Below are positions 18,104-26,444 of a stretch of 64,000 nucleotides of DNA, in pieces. Within the stretch, counting starts at the first letter, position 1. Every line of letters starts with the position of its first letter. The stretch spans positions 186,001 to 250,000 of the forward strand of contig NZ_LN832562.1 of NCBI RefSeq assembly GCF_900005615.1, read 5' to 3'. The position numbers and the translations under genes are program-made. The DNA is from Paracoccus aminovorans (GTDB lineage Bacteria > Pseudomonadota > Alphaproteobacteria > Rhodobacterales > Rhodobacteraceae). The notes below the pieces were generated by a model that did no database searches, was not told the origin of the DNA, and saw nothing but the letters and a program-made list of their open reading frames with translations.

Positions 18104-18561
18104 CGCGTGTTTCCGAATTCTGCCTTGATGTCGACAAGCGGCGTGCCGTCCAGGCAATCCAGGCCGCGCACGATCAGCACCGGACCCTCGACCGCCAGAA
18201 GCCGCACCACCGACGAGGCGACCGGGTTTGGCCGCACCGGAGAGCGCAGCGCAAAGGTCCCCGTGGCGCGGTCGCCGTAGTTCGGGTTCTGCTGCACCAG
18301 GTCGCGCCGGGCCCGATCCATCCAGTAGAGCACCTGCACATGGTCGTGCCGCTGGATCCCGGTCAGGCCCGGCGTCCAGGGCTCGAACAGTTCGATCCGG
18401 CACTCCGGGCCTTCGACGGGGTCGCCGCGGCGCGGGCATTGACCGCGCTGGGTCCAGGGTGTGCGGATGCGGCCGATGAACCACAACTGGGCATCGAACG
18501 CGGCCGGCAGCGGCACGGCCTGCTCATGCGGGCGCAGGGGATCGGATGAAAGATCAGTCAT
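18100..18561 (-). CDS. trmO: TrmO-like tRNA methyltransferase (TsaA/VirR-fold)
   Basis: 153-residue protein of the TsaA/YaeB/VirR family. TrmO N6-methylates the N6-threonylcarbamoyl-adenosine at position 37 of tRNA(Thr). Recognisable parts are RTPW near the N-terminus, HDHVQVLYWMDRA, FALRSPVRPNPVASS with the SAM-contacting RPNP, and CLDGTPLVDIK. The start at 18561 (MTDLSSD) was preferred; the frame is open to 18738 but without family sequence. It is shorter than E. coli TrmO and matches the TsaA domain alone. It leads an iron ABC operon, so its substrate here may differ from tRNA. Confidence 0.85.
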   Translation of the reverse strand: MTDLSSDPLRPHEQAVPLPAAFDAQLWFIGRIRTPWTQRGQCPRRGDPVEGPECRIELFEPWTPGLTGIQRHDHVQVLYWMDRARRDLVQQNPNYGDRATGTFALRSPVRPNPVASSVVRLLAVEGPVLIVRGLDCLDGTPLVDIKAEFGNTR

Positions 18562-18863
18562 CGGCGCCGCCCGTGACCGCGGCGGGCAAGAGGTTTCCGG
18601 CACTGGGTTGCATCGCGGGGTCTTTCTTCGATCGGTTGCGGGTCGGGGGCCTTGGCAGGGTGCCCGGGCATGGTCGTTGTAGATATTGGAACATATCGCC
18701 AGCTGCTGGCAAGCGCCCGCGGCAGTTCCGGCCGGCACAAATCGTCGCGGCCGGAAAAGAAGCGCTTTCAGGCGGTTGCCCTTTGTTCTTCCATCCCCGT
18801 TCCATTATGTTCGTTAAAACATAACGATTCTCTCTGCGGACAGAGAGGTGATTCAGGAGGGAC
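18562..18863. promoter_or_regulatory. Divergent promoter region, trmO-iron ABC operon and TonB receptor
   Basis: 302 bases with no credible gene. The end nearest the TonB receptor is AT-rich and holds the perfect inverted repeat at 18805-18824. This single region should control both the trmO-led ABC operon and the receptor, which suggests joint iron-responsive control. Confidence 0.55.
18805..18824. promoter_or_regulatory. Candidate iron-regulator operator
   Basis: TTATGTT-CGTTAA-AACATAA is a perfect 7-6-7 inverted repeat 40 bases before the receptor start codon. It does not match a Fur box or the Irr box as I remember them, so the regulator is unknown. Confidence 0.55.
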
Positions 18864-20960
18864 ATGATGCGGGTGACGACAAAGGCGGGATTGCTCTGCG
18901 CCACCATATTGGGCTGGGCGGCCGCGCCGGTATCGGCGCAGGAGGCGGCGCCGTCGCAGGTCTTCGTGCTGGGCACGATCACGCTGACGGCGGAAAGCGA
19001 GGAAAGCCGGGGCGGGACCACGACCAGCGTATCCTCCGAGGACGTCCTGCGCAGCAACAGGGCCACGCTGGACGATGCGCTGCGGGTCGCCCCGGGGGTG
19101 CAGGTCGGCAATACCGGCGGCAGCCGCAACGAGCGGCTGATCTATGTCCGCGGCTTCGACCGCTTCCAGGTGCCGCTGTCGGTCGACGGCATCCGCGTCT
19201 ATCTGCCCGCCGACAACCGGCTGGATTACGGGCGCTTCCTGACCCCGGACCTAGCCGAGATCCAGGTGCAGAAAGGCTATGTCTCGGTGCTGAGCGGGCC
19301 GGGCGGCATGGGGGGCGCGATCAACCTGGTGACCCGCCAGCCGACCAAGCCCTTCGAGGGCGAGGCGCGGCTGGGCGTCGAGGCCGGCAACCGCGGCGAC
19401 GTGACCGCGCGCAGCGGCTTCCTGTCGCTGGGCATGCGGCAGCAGGACTACTGGCTGCAAGGCAGCTACATGCGGCGGGACAGCGACGGCTTCTATCTGT
19501 CGCGGGACTATGAACCGCGCCCGCAGCAGGGTGCGGGCCTGCGCGACAACAGCGACAGCGACGACAGCCGCCTGAACCTGAAGGCCGGCTGGACGCCGAA
19601 CGCGACGGATGAATATGTCCTCAGCTACACCCGCCAGACCGGCGAGAAGAAGGCGCCCTACAACGTCGACCAGCCGATCCGCGGCATCACCGGCGACCCC
19701 GGTCCGGGCCAGAGCTGGCAACGCGACTGGACCTGGCCTGAATGGGATCTGGACAGCCTGGCCTTCTATTCCCACACCGAGCTGGGCGCGGGCTACCTGA
19801 AGACGCGCGCCTATTACAACCGTTTCGACAACCTGTTGTCGGCCTGGGACGATTCCAGCCATTCCACCCAGACCGAGCGCCGCGCCTTCGACAGCCGCTA
19901 CAAGGACCGGGCCTGGGGGCTCAGCCTCGAGGCCGGGGCCGACCTGGGCGCGGCGAACACCCTGCGCGGCGCGCTGCATTACCGCCGCGACAAGCACCAG
20001 TCGATCCAATATGCCCGGCCGGGCTTGGGCGGCGGCGCCGACCCGACCGAGGTGAGCGAAGAGGAAACCCTGTCGCTGGCGCTGGAAAACACCTGGCAAG
20101 CGCGCGAAGACCTGAGCGTGATCGCCGGGATCAGCTACGACCGCGCCGAGGTGCTGGAGGCCGACCGCACCGCCGAAGACGCCGGCCTGCCGACCGGATC
20201 GACCGATGCGGTGAACTGGCAGCTGGCCGCGATCTGGCAGCCGGCCGCCGGCGGCGAATTCCACGCCAGCCTGTCCTCGCGCACCCGCTTCCCGACGCTG
20301 TTCGACCGCTACAGCACGCGGTTCGGCTCGGCCGTGCCCAATCCCGACCTGAAGTCCGAGCGCGCGCTGAATGCCGAACTGGGCTATGGCGGCGACCTGG
20401 GTCCGGCGCGGATCGAGACGGCGCTGTTCTACAGCAAGGTCAAGGACATGATCCAGTCGGTGCCGACCGGCGAATTGAACGGCGAGGGCGAGGCCCTGTC
20501 GCAAAGCCGCAATGTCGGCGACGGCACCTACAAGGGCTTCGAGATCGCGGCGAGCTGGGACATCGGCGACCGGCTGGGGCTGGTGGCGAATTATACCTTC
20601 CTGGACCGCGACATTTCCGACCCGATCCGCGCCGACTACCGCCCGACCAACACGCCGCGCCACAACGCCTATCTGCGGCTCGACTGGCGGGCGCTGGACA
20701 ATCTGACCATCTCACCCTCGGTCGAGGTGTCCAGTTCCCGGCTGTCGGAAAGCGCGATCCAGCCCGAGGATCCGGACCAGATCGCCTATAGCCGCATGGG
20801 CGGCTTCGGGCTGGCCAACCTGGACGCCGAATGGCAGGCGACCGACCAGGCCAGCGTGGTGTTCGGCATCCGCAACATCTTCGACCGGAACTACCAGCTG
20901 GTCGAAGGCTATCCCGAGCCGGGACGGTCGTTCTTCCTGACCACGCGCATGACCTTCTGA
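18864..20960 (+). CDS. TonB-dependent outer-membrane receptor
   Basis: 698-residue receptor without an STN domain, so it is not a sigma-factor signalling type. The signal peptide ends near APVSA. The plug domain contains LDDALRVAPGVQVGNT, then YVRGFDRFQVPLSVDGIRVY, then VLSGPGGMGGAINLVTRQP. The beta-barrel runs to the terminal aromatic FFLTTRMTF, so the gene is complete. It is divergent from the iron ABC operon, which probably carries the imported ligand onward. The pairing with one permease and one ATPase is also seen for heme, cobalamin and siderophore systems. A GGAGG ribosome site precedes the ATG. Confidence 0.94.
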   Translation: MMRVTTKAGLLCATILGWAAAPVSAQEAAPSQVFVLGTITLTAESEESRGGTTTSVSSEDVLRSNRATLDDALRVAPGVQVGNTGGSRNERLIYVRGFDRFQVPLSVDGIRVYLPADNRLDYGRFLTPDLAEIQVQKGYVSVLSGPGGMGGAINLVTRQPTKPFEGEARLGVEAGNRGDVTARSGFLSLGMRQQDYWLQGSYMRRDSDGFYLSRDYEPRPQQGAGLRDNSDSDDSRLNLKAGWTPNATDEYVLSYTRQTGEKKAPYNVDQPIRGITGDPGPGQSWQRDWTWPEWDLDSLAFYSHTELGAGYLKTRAYYNRFDNLLSAWDDSSHSTQTERRAFDSRYKDRAWGLSLEAGADLGAANTLRGALHYRRDKHQSIQYARPGLGGGADPTEVSEEETLSLALENTWQAREDLSVIAGISYDRAEVLEADRTAEDAGLPTGSTDAVNWQLAAIWQPAAGGEFHASLSSRTRFPTLFDRYSTRFGSAVPNPDLKSERALNAELGYGGDLGPARIETALFYSKVKDMIQSVPTGELNGEGEALSQSRNVGDGTYKGFEIAASWDIGDRLGLVANYTFLDRDISDPIRADYRPTNTPRHNAYLRLDWRALDNLTISPSVEVSSSRLSESAIQPEDPDQIAYSRMGGFGLANLDAEWQATDQASVVFGIRNIFDRNYQLVEGYPEPGRSFFLTTRMTF

Positions 20961-20968
20961 GACCTGCC

Positions 20969-20998
20969 GGCCGGCCGGGGCGTCGACCCCGGCCGGCC
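20969..20998 (+). terminator. Strong hairpin after TonB receptor
   Basis: A perfect 12-bp stem (20969-20980 with 20987-20998) and a 6-base loop (CGTCGA) begins 9 bases after the receptor stop. No T-tract follows, so it is a terminator-like or mRNA-stabilising hairpin. It separates the iron region from the creatinase gene. Confidence 0.6.
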
Positions 20999-21159
20999 AT
21001 GCCGCCGCGGGCCCCCGGCCCGCGACCTGCATCCGCCTTTCCCGAGGGGCGCGCCGAGGCCTTCCCATCCCCACAGCGCGATATTTCGCCCGGCCGGCGA
21101 CGCCGCCCGGGCGCAAAGCGCGTGTGCCGCAGGCGTCCTTCGGCGCGGCGCGGCGTCCA

Positions 21160-21171
21160 AATCCTGGGATT
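21160..21171. promoter_or_regulatory. Operator candidate shared with creatininase/LysR promoter
   Basis: AATCC-TG-GGATT followed by G is a 5-2-5 inverted repeat 74 bases before the creatinase start. The same half-sites with the same 2-base spacing recur at 23361-23376 between creatininase and the LysR gene. This makes a common LysR binding site likely. Confidence 0.55.
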
Positions 21172-21244
21172 GTAAAAACAAATTTTAGTCCGGACCGGCC
21201 GCCGGATAGCCTTGCCGTCAGGAGACAGACGGAGGACGGATCTC

Positions 21245-22459
21245 ATGACCGACGACATGCTTCATGTCATGGAATGGCACAATGGCGACAAGGATTATTC
21301 CCCCTTCTCGGACGCCGAGATGCGGCGGCGCCAGGACGACGTGCGTCACTGGATGGCCGAGAACAGCGTCGATGCGGCGCTGTTCACCTCGTATCATTGC
21401 ATCAATTATTATTCGGGCTGGCTCTACTGCTATTTCGGGCGCAAATACGGCATGGTCGTCACCCAGGACGCCGCCACCACGATCAGCGCCGGCATCGACG
21501 GCGGCCAGCCCTGGCGCCGCAGCTTCGGCGACAACATCACCTATACCGACTGGCGCCGCGACAATTTCTATCGCGCGGTGCGGCAGCTGACCCCCGGCGT
21601 CAAGCGGCTTGGGATCGAGTTCGACCACGTCAACCTGGATTTCCGCCGCCAGCTGGAAGCGGCGCTGCCGGGGGTGGAATTCGTCGATGTCGGCCAGCCG
21701 TCGATGTGGATGCGCTCGATCAAGTCGGCCGAGGAGCACAAGCTGATCCGCGAGGGCGCGCGCATCTGCGACGTCGGCGGCGCGGCGGTGGCGGCGGCGG
21801 TCAAGGCCGGCGTGCCCGAGCATGAGGTCGCCATCGCCTCGACCAACGCCATGATCCGCGAGATCGCGAATTCGTTTCCCTTCGTCGAGCTGATGGACAC
21901 CTGGACCTGGTTCCAGTCCGGCATCAACACCGACGGCGCGCACAACCCGGTCACCAACAAGAAGATCAAACCGGGCGAGATCCTGTCGCTGAACTGCTTC
22001 CCGATGATCTTCGGCTATTACACCGCGCTGGAGCGCACGATGTTCTGCGATCATGTGGACGATGCCAGCCTGGACATCTGGGAAAAGAACGTGGCCGTGC
22101 ACCGGCGCGGGCTGGACCTGATCAAGCCCGGCGCGAAATGCAACGAGATCGCGCTGGAACTGAATAACATGTACCGGCAATGGGACCTGCTGAAATACCG
22201 CAGCTTCGGCTACGGCCACAGCTTCGGCGTGCTCTGCCATTATTACGGCCGCGAGGCAGGGGTGGAACTGCGCGAGGACATCGAGACCGAATTGAAGCCC
22301 GGCATGGTCGTCAGCATGGAGCCAATGGTGATGCTGCCCGAGGGCACCCCCGGCGCCGGCGGCTATCGCGAGCACGACATCCTGATCGTGACCGAGGACG
22401 GGGCCGAGAACATCACCGGCTTCCCCTTCGGACCCGAGCACAACGTCATCCGCAATTGA
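21245..22459 (+). CDS. Creatinase (creatine amidinohydrolase)
   Basis: Hydrolyses creatine to sarcosine and urea. The protein has 404 residues, against about 403 in the Pseudomonas putida enzyme. It has the N-terminal creatinase domain (YYSGWLYCYFGRKYG) and the C-terminal pita-bread domain. The catalytic His233 lies in NTDGAHNPVTNKK, with Glu263 in ALERTMF and Glu359 in SMEPMVMLPEG, equivalent to His232, Glu262 and Glu358 of the Pseudomonas enzyme. The metal ligands of related aminopeptidases are not expected here. The start at 21245 follows GGAGGACGG; the upstream ATG at 21212 has none. A convergent creatininase gene lies directly downstream. Confidence 0.97.
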   Translation: MTDDMLHVMEWHNGDKDYSPFSDAEMRRRQDDVRHWMAENSVDAALFTSYHCINYYSGWLYCYFGRKYGMVVTQDAATTISAGIDGGQPWRRSFGDNITYTDWRRDNFYRAVRQLTPGVKRLGIEFDHVNLDFRRQLEAALPGVEFVDVGQPSMWMRSIKSAEEHKLIREGARICDVGGAAVAAAVKAGVPEHEVAIASTNAMIREIANSFPFVELMDTWTWFQSGINTDGAHNPVTNKKIKPGEILSLNCFPMIFGYYTALERTMFCDHVDDASLDIWEKNVAVHRRGLDLIKPGAKCNEIALELNNMYRQWDLLKYRSFGYGHSFGVLCHYYGREAGVELREDIETELKPGMVVSMEPMVMLPEGTPGAGGYREHDILIVTEDGAENITGFPFGPEHNVIRN

Positions 22460-22477
22460 CCCCGATCAGCAAGGAAG

Positions 22478-22503
22478 AACGGGCCCGCGACCACGGGCCC
22501 GTT
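22478..22503. terminator. Bidirectional terminator between creatinase and creatininase
   Basis: AACGGGCCCG-CGACCA-CGGGCCCGTT is a perfect 10-bp stem with a 6-base loop in the 53-base gap between two convergent genes. It is followed by TTTCG on the plus strand. Being symmetric, it can stop transcription from both sides. Confidence 0.8.
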
Positions 22504-22512
22504 TCGCGTCGT

Positions 22513-23289
22513 TCAGCCGAACTCGGCGCGCAGCGCCTCGACGATGCCGCGGGTGCAGACATCCAGCAGCAGTTCGCCCTTTTCGGCCGAGGCCTGTTTC
22601 GGCGAGGACAGCGTGCCCGATTCGGGCGTCCATTCCGGCTTGACCGGATAGACGTCATAGGGCGGGAAGCTGGCCGGCGCGACATCCACCGCCCGCGACA
22701 GGTCCACGAAATGCGGATAGAGTGCCAGCATCAGCGAGGTTTCCAGCACGCCGCCATGTTCCAGGTCCCAGCCGGGAAAGCCGTCGGGATAGAGGCGCGC
22801 GATATCCGCCTCGCCGACGAAATCCCAATAGGACAGCACCACGATCTTCATGTCGGCGATGCCGTCCCAGCGCAGTTCCCGCAGGGCCAGGTCGATGCCC
22901 TCGATGATGAACCAGGAGTTCTCGTAATGCCCGTTGACCAGACAGATCCGCCGGGCGCCGTGGCGGGCGAATTCCTTGATCACGTCGCGCAGCGCCGCGA
23001 CCAGCGTGGCGCCGTCCAGGCTGGTGGTGCCGGGCAGGTGGTTGCCGCCGCCCGATTTCTGATGCGACTTGTAGCCATAGGTGAAGGGCGGCGCGACCAG
23101 CCCGCCGGTCTGCAAGGCGGCGCGGCGGGCGAACTCGGTCGGCAGCAGCACGTCGACATGCAGCGGCATGTGATGGCCGTGCTGCTCCATCGAGCCGATG
23201 GGAATCAGGATCGGCGTGGCGCCGTCCTTCACCGCGGCATGATAGTCGGGCCAGGCAAGCTCCGAAGCAAAGGCGGTTTTTTCCGGCAT
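22513..23289 (-). CDS. Creatininase (creatinine amidohydrolase)
   Basis: Interconverts creatinine and creatine; a zinc/manganese enzyme of 258 residues, close to the 260 of the Pseudomonas putida enzyme. Metal-ligand positions are Glu35, His37 and Asp46 in GSMEQHGHHMPLHVDV, and His121 and Glu123 in VNGHYENSWF, each one residue offset from the known ligands (E34, H36, D45, H120, E122). It supplies creatine to creatinase, encoded convergently. It is transcribed from the region shared with the LysR gene. Confidence 0.97.
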   Translation of the reverse strand: MPEKTAFASELAWPDYHAAVKDGATPILIPIGSMEQHGHHMPLHVDVLLPTEFARRAALQTGGLVAPPFTYGYKSHQKSGGGNHLPGTTSLDGATLVAALRDVIKEFARHGARRICLVNGHYENSWFIIEGIDLALRELRWDGIADMKIVVLSYWDFVGEADIARLYPDGFPGWDLEHGGVLETSLMLALYPHFVDLSRAVDVAPASFPPYDVYPVKPEWTPESGTLSSPKQASAEKGELLLDVCTRGIVEALRAEFG

Positions 23290-23360
23290 GATGCACCTTT
23301 CTGGTCAAGGGGGATGCCGGAATTAGAGTTGTGCGTTGAATATAAAGGAAATATATAGTC

Positions 23361-23376
23361 GCAATCCTTGGATTGC
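23361..23376. promoter_or_regulatory. LysR operator candidate
   Basis: GCAATCC-TT-GGATTGC is a perfect 7-2-7 palindrome in the 99-base divergent region between creatininase (start 23289) and the LysR gene (start 23389). It is only 12 bases before the LysR start codon, so binding there could both repress lysR and regulate creatininase. A shorter copy precedes creatinase. Confidence 0.6.
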
Positions 23377-23388
23377 AGGGGTAAATCC

Positions 23389-24282
23389 ATGGCCGGAATC
23401 ACCAACCTTCCCACCGATCTGTTGCGCAGCTTCATCGCCGTCGTCGAACTGGGCGGGCATTCGCGCGCCGGTGCCGCGCTGGGGCGCAGCCAGCCCGCGA
23501 TCTCGCTGCAGATCCGCCGGCTCGAAGAGCTCGTGCGCGCGCCGCTGCTGACGCAGGAGGGGCGTACGATCCTGCCCACCCCTGCCGGCGAGGCGCTGCT
23601 GAGCTATGCGCGCGAGATGATGCGCATCAACGACGAGGCGGTCGGCTATTTCCACCGCTCGGACAAGACCGGCGTGCTGCGCATCGGCCTGCCCACGGAT
23701 TACGCGGTGGCCTTTCTGCAAGGCACGCTGACCCGCTATATCCGCGACCATGCCGAGGTCGAGCTGGAGGTGCATTGCGACCTGTCGCGCGAATTGCACC
23801 AGCATCTGCGCTCGGACGACCTGGACATCATCGTGGCGGTGATGCCGACGGCGCGGATGCCCTATCTGTCGCGGATGTGGAGCGAACAGCCGATCTGGGC
23901 CGCGGCCGAGGATTTCCGGCCCGAGGCCCACAAGCCGGTGCCGCTGGGCGCCCATCCCGAGGGCTGCGACTATCGCGCCCGCATGATCCAGGCCCTGGAC
24001 GCCATCGAGCGGCGCTGGCGCATCGTCTATACCGGGCCGGGCATCTCGGGGCTGCAGAATGCCGTCGGCAACGGGCTTTGCGTCACCGCGCTGACCCGCG
24101 CCACCATGCTGCCCGGGATGCGGACCCTGACCGAGGCCGAGGGTTTTCCGGCGCTGGAGCCGTTGCGAGTCGGGCTGTTCTACAAGCATCCGCGCATGTC
24201 GGCCGCCGGGCTGCAGCTGGTCAGCGACCTGGTGGCAGATCTGGACAGCGTCGGTTCGGGTATCCAGGCGGTTTCGGCGTGA
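23389..24282 (+). CDS. LysR-family regulator of the creatine/creatinine genes
   Basis: 297-residue LysR protein. The N-terminal helix-turn-helix has SRAGAALGRSQPAISLQIRR, then LLTQEGRTILPTPAGEALL; the effector-binding domain follows. The start at 23389 (MAGITNL) has an upstream AGGGG; an ATG at 23368 would begin inside the palindromic operator and is less likely. It is divergent from creatininase and upstream of the ABC transporter genes. The likely effector is creatinine, creatine or sarcosine, inferred from position only. Confidence 0.92.
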   Translation: MAGITNLPTDLLRSFIAVVELGGHSRAGAALGRSQPAISLQIRRLEELVRAPLLTQEGRTILPTPAGEALLSYAREMMRINDEAVGYFHRSDKTGVLRIGLPTDYAVAFLQGTLTRYIRDHAEVELEVHCDLSRELHQHLRSDDLDIIVAVMPTARMPYLSRMWSEQPIWAAAEDFRPEAHKPVPLGAHPEGCDYRARMIQALDAIERRWRIVYTGPGISGLQNAVGNGLCVTALTRATMLPGMRTLTEAEGFPALEPLRVGLFYKHPRMSAAGLQLVSDLVADLDSVGSGIQAVSA

Positions 24283-24367
24283 ATCTCCGGGCACATAACG
24301 CGCGCAAATGTGACGATTGGAAGAACCGATTTTGCATGACCCGTCCCTTCTCCTAGCCTGATACCAG

Positions 24368-24381
24368 CCAATAACCAATAA
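24368..24381 (+). repeat. Tandem CCAATAA repeat before ABC operon
   Basis: Two exact head-to-tail copies of CCAATAA lie about 27 bases before the binding-protein start codon, in a short AT-rich stretch of the 125-base gap after lysR. They may be part of the transporter promoter or a regulator site. Confidence 0.4.
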
Positions 24382-24407
24382 GCAGAACAATCAGACAGGG
24401 TGATGAG

Positions 24408-25541
24408 ATGACACAGGAAGAACGGGGCGCCCGTCCCGGCTTTTCGCGCCGTGCGGTGCTGTCGCTGGGCGCGGCGGCTCTGGCCACGCCGATGCTGTCG
24501 CGCCGCGCCTTTGCGGCCCCGACGCAACTGACCATGCTGGCCTGGTACGGCCATGCCGAGCCCGACATCGTCGCCGAGTTCGAGGCCGAGAACAACGTCA
24601 AGTTCGTGCCGAAATACTATACCGGCGGCGACAACATGCTGGGGCTGATCTCGCAAAGCCCGCCCGGCACCTTCGACGTGATCCTGTCGGATGCCGAATA
24701 TGTCCAGCAGCTGAACGCGGCCGGCTATATCGAGGCGCTGGACCCGGCCGACTATCCCTTCGACGAGTTCTTCCCCGAATTCCAGCATTTCCCCGGCCAT
24801 TGGAACGGCAATACGCTGTATTCCGTCATCACCCGCTTCGGCTTCCTGGGCGTGGCCTACAACACCGATGCGCTGACTGAGGCGCAGGCCTCGACCTATG
24901 ACGTGTTCTGGGACCCGGCGCTGAAGGGCAAGGTCGGGCATTTCGACTGGCACCTGCCGAACCTGGGGCAGATGAGCCTTTTGAACGGCAATGCCAGCCC
25001 CTATGACATCGACGAAACGGCCTGGAAGGCGGTCAAGGACAAGACCATGACCCTGCGCCCGCAAATCGGCGGCTTCTTCGACTACGGCGGCACCTTCTCG
25101 TCCTTAAACAACGGCCAGATGCTGGCCTTCGCCGGGATCGGCGACTGGATCACCGGCACGCTGGAAAAGAACGGCGCCAAGGTCCGCTCGGTGATCCCGG
25201 AACAGGGCGGGTTGCAGTTCACCGAAAGCTTTTCGATCGGCAAGGGATCAAGCAAGGCCGAGCTGGCCAGGAAATGGATCCAGTACATCACCTCGGCCAA
25301 GGGGCAGGCGAAATCGGCGCAGATGGCGGCCTATCCCTGCCTGATCCCGAACGAGAAGGGCTGGCAGGTGCTGAACCAGGAAAACCCTGCCGAGGCCAGG
25401 CGCCAAGGCATGGTCCTGGGCGAAAGCAACGTCATGGACCTGATCCGGTCGGGCCGCATCAAGTATCGCCAGCTGCCGGTGCAGCAGCCGCTGGAGGACT
25501 GGAACGACTTCTGGTCCGACTACAAGAGCGCCCGAACCTGA
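24408..25541 (+). CDS. Polyamine-type ABC transporter substrate-binding protein, Tat-exported
   Basis: 377-residue PotD-like periplasmic receptor. It has a twin-arginine signal, FSRRAVLSLGAAALATPML, so it is probably exported folded through the Tat pathway, unlike the Sec-type binding protein of the first transporter. The mature part starts near APTQLTMLAWYGHAE. The TVFD-type family strands include GTFDVILSDAEYVQQL. Position beside creatinase, creatininase and their LysR gene suggests creatine, creatinine or sarcosine as ligand (inference). Confidence 0.93.
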   Translation: MTQEERGARPGFSRRAVLSLGAAALATPMLSRRAFAAPTQLTMLAWYGHAEPDIVAEFEAENNVKFVPKYYTGGDNMLGLISQSPPGTFDVILSDAEYVQQLNAAGYIEALDPADYPFDEFFPEFQHFPGHWNGNTLYSVITRFGFLGVAYNTDALTEAQASTYDVFWDPALKGKVGHFDWHLPNLGQMSLLNGNASPYDIDETAWKAVKDKTMTLRPQIGGFFDYGGTFSSLNNGQMLAFAGIGDWITGTLEKNGAKVRSVIPEQGGLQFTESFSIGKGSSKAELARKWIQYITSAKGQAKSAQMAAYPCLIPNEKGWQVLNQENPAEARRQGMVLGESNVMDLIRSGRIKYRQLPVQQPLEDWNDFWSDYKSART

Positions 25542-25545
25542 GCCC

Positions 25546-25573
25546 GGCGCGGCCGGTTCCGGCCGGTCGCGCC
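25546..25573 (+). promoter_or_regulatory. Intercistronic hairpin after binding-protein gene
   Basis: An 11-bp stem (25546-25556 with 25563-25573, one G-T pair) with a 6-base loop starts 4 bases after the binding-protein stop. It occupies the same position as the hairpin at 12947-12973 in the other ABC operon, so it probably limits permease expression relative to the binding protein. Confidence 0.55.
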
Positions 25574-25598
25574 GCCCGTTCCCTGCCGGAGCCCGCCC

Positions 25599-26444
25599 AT
25601 GCGCCGCCATGTCTCGCTTTACGGACTGACCTTCTCGCTGCCGCTGCTGATCTGGCAGCTGCTTTTCTTCGTCTTCCCGCTGGTCTTCCTGATCGCCCTC
25701 AGCTTCTGGACCGTCCGCAACTTCCGGCTGGAAGCCGGTTTCGACACCGTGAACTGGGTGACCATGTTCGGCCGCCCGGTGTTCTGGCAGGCCTATGGCA
25801 CCACGCTGGCGATGGCCGCCGCGGCCGCCGCCCTGACCAGCGCGCTGGCATTCCCCTGCGCCTATGCCATCGCCTTCAAGCTGTCGCCCAAGGCGCAGCG
25901 ATGGGCGGTGTTCCTGATGGTGATCCCCTTCTTCACCAGCTATCTGGTGCGGGTCTATTCCTGGCAGGTGTTCCTGTCGGATGTCGGCATCATCAACGTC
26001 ATGCTGGGCTGGATCGGGCTGGGTCCCTTCCGGCTCTTGAACACCATCGGCGCGACCATGCTGGGCTACATGACGCTCAGCTTTCCGCTGGTGGTGCTGT
26101 TGCAGCTCTTCAGCCTGGTCTTCATCGACCGCACGCTGATCGAGGCCGCGCACAACATGCGCTGCGGAAGGCTGCGCACGGTCTTTGCCGTGGTGATCCC
26201 CTCGGCCCGGGTCGGGCTGGTGATCGCGGCGCTGTTCAGCTTCATCCTGTGCTTCGGCGATTTCGTCAGCCCGATCTATCTGGGCGGAGGCGACCCGACC
26301 ACGCTGTCGATCCTGATCACCGACACCACCAAATCCGGCCAGCAATGGCCCCGGGCGGCGGTGATTGCGCTGACGATGATCGCGACCCTACTGGTCGTGG
26401 CCTTCCTGGCCGTCCGCTTCGCCTACAAGGGACGCGCGAAATGA
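25599..26444 (+). CDS. Polyamine-type ABC transporter permease (PotB-like)
   Basis: 281-residue permease of normal length, six membrane helices, the first at LPLLIWQLLFFVFPLVFLIAL. The ATPase-contact loop is AAHNMRCGRLRTVFAVVIP, with a Cys and Arg in place of the more usual LGAs. It lacks the large periplasmic insert of the other PotB-like protein in this window. Its stop overlaps the next start codon in ATGA. Confidence 0.94.
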   Translation: MRRHVSLYGLTFSLPLLIWQLLFFVFPLVFLIALSFWTVRNFRLEAGFDTVNWVTMFGRPVFWQAYGTTLAMAAAAAALTSALAFPCAYAIAFKLSPKAQRWAVFLMVIPFFTSYLVRVYSWQVFLSDVGIINVMLGWIGLGPFRLLNTIGATMLGYMTLSFPLVVLLQLFSLVFIDRTLIEAAHNMRCGRLRTVFAVVIPSARVGLVIAALFSFILCFGDFVSPIYLGGGDPTTLSILITDTTKSGQQWPRAAVIALTMIATLLVVAFLAVRFAYKGRAK

